A DNA stretch of 7,877 bases from UMGS1002 sp050946195 (GTDB lineage Bacteria > Bacillota > Clostridia > Oscillospirales > CAG-272), in the NCBI GenBank assembly GCA_050946195.1, contig JBMNUI010000065.1:1-7877 (forward strand), given 5' to 3'. This document shows positions 6,150 to 7,877 of the stretch, one piece after another. Positions within the stretch are counted from its first letter, which is position 1. The number at the start of each line of letters is the position of its first letter. Position numbers and translations under genes: made by a program. The notes below the pieces were generated by a model. It was not told the origin of the DNA. It ran no database searches and saw nothing but the letters and a program-made list of their open reading frames with translations.

Positions 6150-7739
6150 GTGCTCTTCACTTCATACGAATTTTTGCTCTTTGTCGGCATACTTCTGGTT
6201 CTGTACTACACCCTGCCGAAAAAAACGCAGTGGATACTCCTGACCCTGGCAAGCTACATATTTTACGGCTTGTCGGGGCCGGGGTACCTGATTTTCATCC
6301 TGATAACCACAGTCAGCGCCTACCTTACCGCCCTTTTCATAGACAGAAACACAGAGGCCGAGGCGGAGTATCTTGAGGCAAACCGCGACCGGCTGACAAA
6401 GGACGAGCGGAAGAAATACAGGGAAGGGCAAAAGAAGCGCAGGTTTTATATTCTGATTACAGGACTTGTAGTCGGCTTCGGCCTGCTTGCCGTGATGAAG
6501 TACACCGCCTTTGCGGTGACAAACATCAACTTCGTGCTCCACAAGTTCAGGGCAGAAGGGCTCAATATCCCGAATATCCTCTTGCCGCTCGGCATTTCGT
6601 TTTATACCTTCCAGACGATGGGTTACCTTATCGACGTCTACCGCGGGACAGTGAGGGCCGAGCGCAACCCTGCAAAGCTTGCACTTTTCGTCTCGTTTTT
6701 TCCGCAACTCATACAGGGACCGATTTCGCGCTTCGGGGATTTGCACGGGCAGCTCATCTCGAGGCATGATTTTGACTCAAAAAACCTTGTCCGCGGGCTG
6801 TGGCGGATGCTCTGGGGGTATTTTAAAAAGCTGGTCATTGCCGACCGGATACTCGTGGCGGTAAACGAGCTTATCGACAAGCCCGCCGAGTACCGCGGCG
6901 TTTATGTGTTTCTGCTCATCCTGTTTTACTCGATACAGATTTACGCCGACTTCACCGGCGGCATAGACATCACGATAGGCCTTGCCGAGGCGCTCGGAAT
7001 TAAGCTTGCCGAGAACTTCAACCGCCCCTTTTCCTCAAAGTCCACAAAGGAATACTGGCGCCGCTGGCATATCACGATGGGCACATGGTTTACCGACTAT
7101 GTCTTCTACCCGCTTTCGGTATCGCGGCCCATGCAGCGTCTCTCAAAATTCTGCCGGCGTAAGCTCGGAAATTCGCTCGGCAAGCGGATTCCGGTTTATC
7201 TGGCGAGTATAATTACTTGGTTTCTCACAGGTCTGTGGCACGGCGCCGGGTGGAACTTCATAGTCTGGGGGCTGCTCAACTCCCTCGTGATCCTAGTCTC
7301 ACAGGAGTTGCAGCCGCTCTACGACAGCTTTCATAAGGCCGCGCCGCGACTGACCGCGTCAAAGGGCTATTCGGCCTTTATGGCGGCAAGGACCTTCTGG
7401 CTCATGGGGGCAATCCGAATACTCGACTGCTACCGCAACGTGCCGCTGACCTTCAGGATGTTCGGGAGTATTTTCACGACCCCGAACTGGGGCGAGCTGA
7501 CGGGTGTCGCGGCCGGCTCGCTCGGGCTTGGAATTCATGACTATATTGTCGTGCTATCAGGCTGCCTGCTTGTCTGGGCGGTCAGCCGGCTGAGCGGCAA
7601 AAAGGATATCCGCGAGCGGCTTTGGGGCCGTCCGGTCGCCTCGTTTGCGGCCATCTCGCTGCTTTTTTTGTCGGTGGTGGTCTTCGGCGCCTACGGTTTC
7701 GGGTATGATGCAAAACAGTTTATCTACAACCAGTTTTAG
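6150..7739 (+). CDS. MBOAT-family membrane O-acyltransferase, AlgI/DltB-type
   Basis: This 529-residue polytopic membrane protein starts with GTG (N-terminus MLFTSYEFLLF, typical of AlgI-like MBOATs). Multiple hydrophobic helices surround the conserved core. Motifs are FFPQLIQGPISR (183-194), YADFTGG (265-271), YWRRWHITMGTWF (302-314) with His307, and TGLWHGAGWNF (360-370) with the invariant His364, the two histidines of DltB-type enzymes. A charged loop (about 66-98) lies between early helices. DltB is about 400 residues; the extra length is mainly C-terminal helices (about 410-520), as in AlgI and PatA-like O-acetyltransferases. It probably takes the acyl or aminoacyl group from the carrier protein and passes it to an acceptor outside the membrane. 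It is tightly packed between the carrier gene and rdgB. The acceptor (teichoic acid, glycan or lipid) cannot be read from the sequence, and a partner of the DltD/AlgJ/AlgX kind is not in the window. Confidence 0.94.
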   Translation: MLFTSYEFLLFVGILLVLYYTLPKKTQWILLTLASYIFYGLSGPGYLIFILITTVSAYLTALFIDRNTEAEAEYLEANRDRLTKDERKKYREGQKKRRFYILITGLVVGFGLLAVMKYTAFAVTNINFVLHKFRAEGLNIPNILLPLGISFYTFQTMGYLIDVYRGTVRAERNPAKLALFVSFFPQLIQGPISRFGDLHGQLISRHDFDSKNLVRGLWRMLWGYFKKLVIADRILVAVNELIDKPAEYRGVYVFLLILFYSIQIYADFTGGIDITIGLAEALGIKLAENFNRPFSSKSTKEYWRRWHITMGTWFTDYVFYPLSVSRPMQRLSKFCRRKLGNSLGKRIPVYLASIITWFLTGLWHGAGWNFIVWGLLNSLVILVSQELQPLYDSFHKAAPRLTASKGYSAFMAARTFWLMGAIRILDCYRNVPLTFRMFGSIFTTPNWGELTGVAAGSLGLGIHDYIVVLSGCLLVWAVSRLSGKKDIRERLWGRPVASFAAISLLFLSVVVFGAYGFGYDAKQFIYNQF

Positions 7740-7744
7740 GAGGG
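7738..7744 (+). promoter_or_regulatory. Strong ribosome binding site for rdgB, overlapping the MBOAT stop codon
   Basis: AGGAGGG begins in the MBOAT TAG stop (7737-7739) and lies eight bases before a TTG codon at 7753. It decides the TTG start and suggests that rdgB is translated from the same transcript as the MBOAT gene. Confidence 0.75.
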
Positions 7745-7752
7745 TCTGACCT

Positions 7753-7877
7753 TTGAAAATCGTTCTGGCAACCAGAAACAAAAACAAAATGCGCGAATTT
7801 GAGGCGCTGCTCGCCGAGCACATAGAGGGAATCGAGCTGCTCTCGCTTGACGATGTCGGAATTCATGGCGAGGCTGA
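7753..7877 (+). CDS. rdgB: XTP/dITP diphosphatase (RdgB/HAM1 family), partial, cut by the right edge
   Basis: Only the first 41 residues are present; the family is about 195-205 residues. The N-terminus KIVLATRNKNKMREF is the family hallmark (the nucleotide-binding (S/T)xNxxK motif, here TRNKNK), and IELLSLDDVG matches the next conserved beta strand. The enzyme removes non-canonical purine nucleotides by hydrolysing ITP, dITP and XTP to monophosphates plus pyrophosphate in the cytoplasm. The start is TTG, chosen because the conserved beta strand begins directly after it and because of the eight-base spacing to AGGAGGG. The next in-frame ATG lies inside the conserved motif and would destroy it. 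The gap to the MBOAT stop is 13 bases with no terminator, so read-through from the envelope operon is likely. Functionally it is an unrelated housekeeping gene. Confidence 0.92.
   Translation, partial: MKIVLATRNKNKMREFEALLAEHIEGIELLSLDDVGIHGEA

Noticed and set aside
6162..6767. Minus-strand frame of 201 codons opposite the MBOAT gene
   Set aside because: The sense strand encodes clear MBOAT motifs throughout, and the antisense product is Arg/Lys/Cys-rich with no domain or ribosome binding site.

Overview
The window is about 57% GC by eye and shows compact bacterial gene packing: strong Shine-Dalgarno sequences, short or overlapping gene junctions, and one divergent intergenic region. The gene set suggests a Gram-positive anaerobe of the class Clostridia, perhaps an Oscillospiraceae/Ruminococcaceae-type gut or rumen organism. 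It combines a eukaryotic-type NADP isocitrate dehydrogenase beside a YbhJ-type aconitase homologue, and an adenylation/carrier-protein/MBOAT envelope operon. The taxonomic call is inference from gene content and not from a marker gene.

Left part (minus strand, 1-3188): a two-gene unit reads right to left. A 753-residue aconitase-family hydratase is followed after 33 bases by an NADP-dependent isocitrate dehydrogenase, whose C-terminal quarter lies beyond the left edge. Together they would convert citrate to isocitrate to 2-oxoglutarate, the oxidative branch that feeds glutamate synthesis in anaerobes. A near-consensus sigma-A promoter (TTGACA, 17 bp, TAAAAT, with an extended -10 TG) lies upstream.

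Middle (3189-3415): a 227-base divergent control region. It holds the minus-strand promoter and a perfect-consensus plus-strand promoter (TTGACA, 17 bp, TATAAT). The plus-strand leader is about 50 bases and can form small alternative hairpins.

Right part (plus strand, 3416-7877): a tight operon of five genes. They are (1) a membrane-anchored extracellular protein with an Ig-like domain and a transglutaminase-like Cys-His-Asp domain; (2) an amino-acid adenylating enzyme related to DltA and NRPS A-domains; (3) a small DltC-like carrier protein; (4) an AlgI/DltB-type MBOAT membrane acyltransferase; (5) the start of rdgB/HAM1-type XTP/dITP diphosphatase, a housekeeping gene that is probably co-transcribed. 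Genes 2-4 have the logic of the Dlt teichoic-acid D-alanylation pathway: activate an amino acid, load it on a carrier, move it across or onto the membrane. However, no DltD is present in the window, the first gene is a transglutaminase-like protein instead, and the adenylation enzyme lacks the cysteine typical of D-Ala-specific DltA. The most interesting reading is a Dlt-like envelope aminoacylation system with a different substrate and possibly a cysteine-type partner enzyme. That function is inference.
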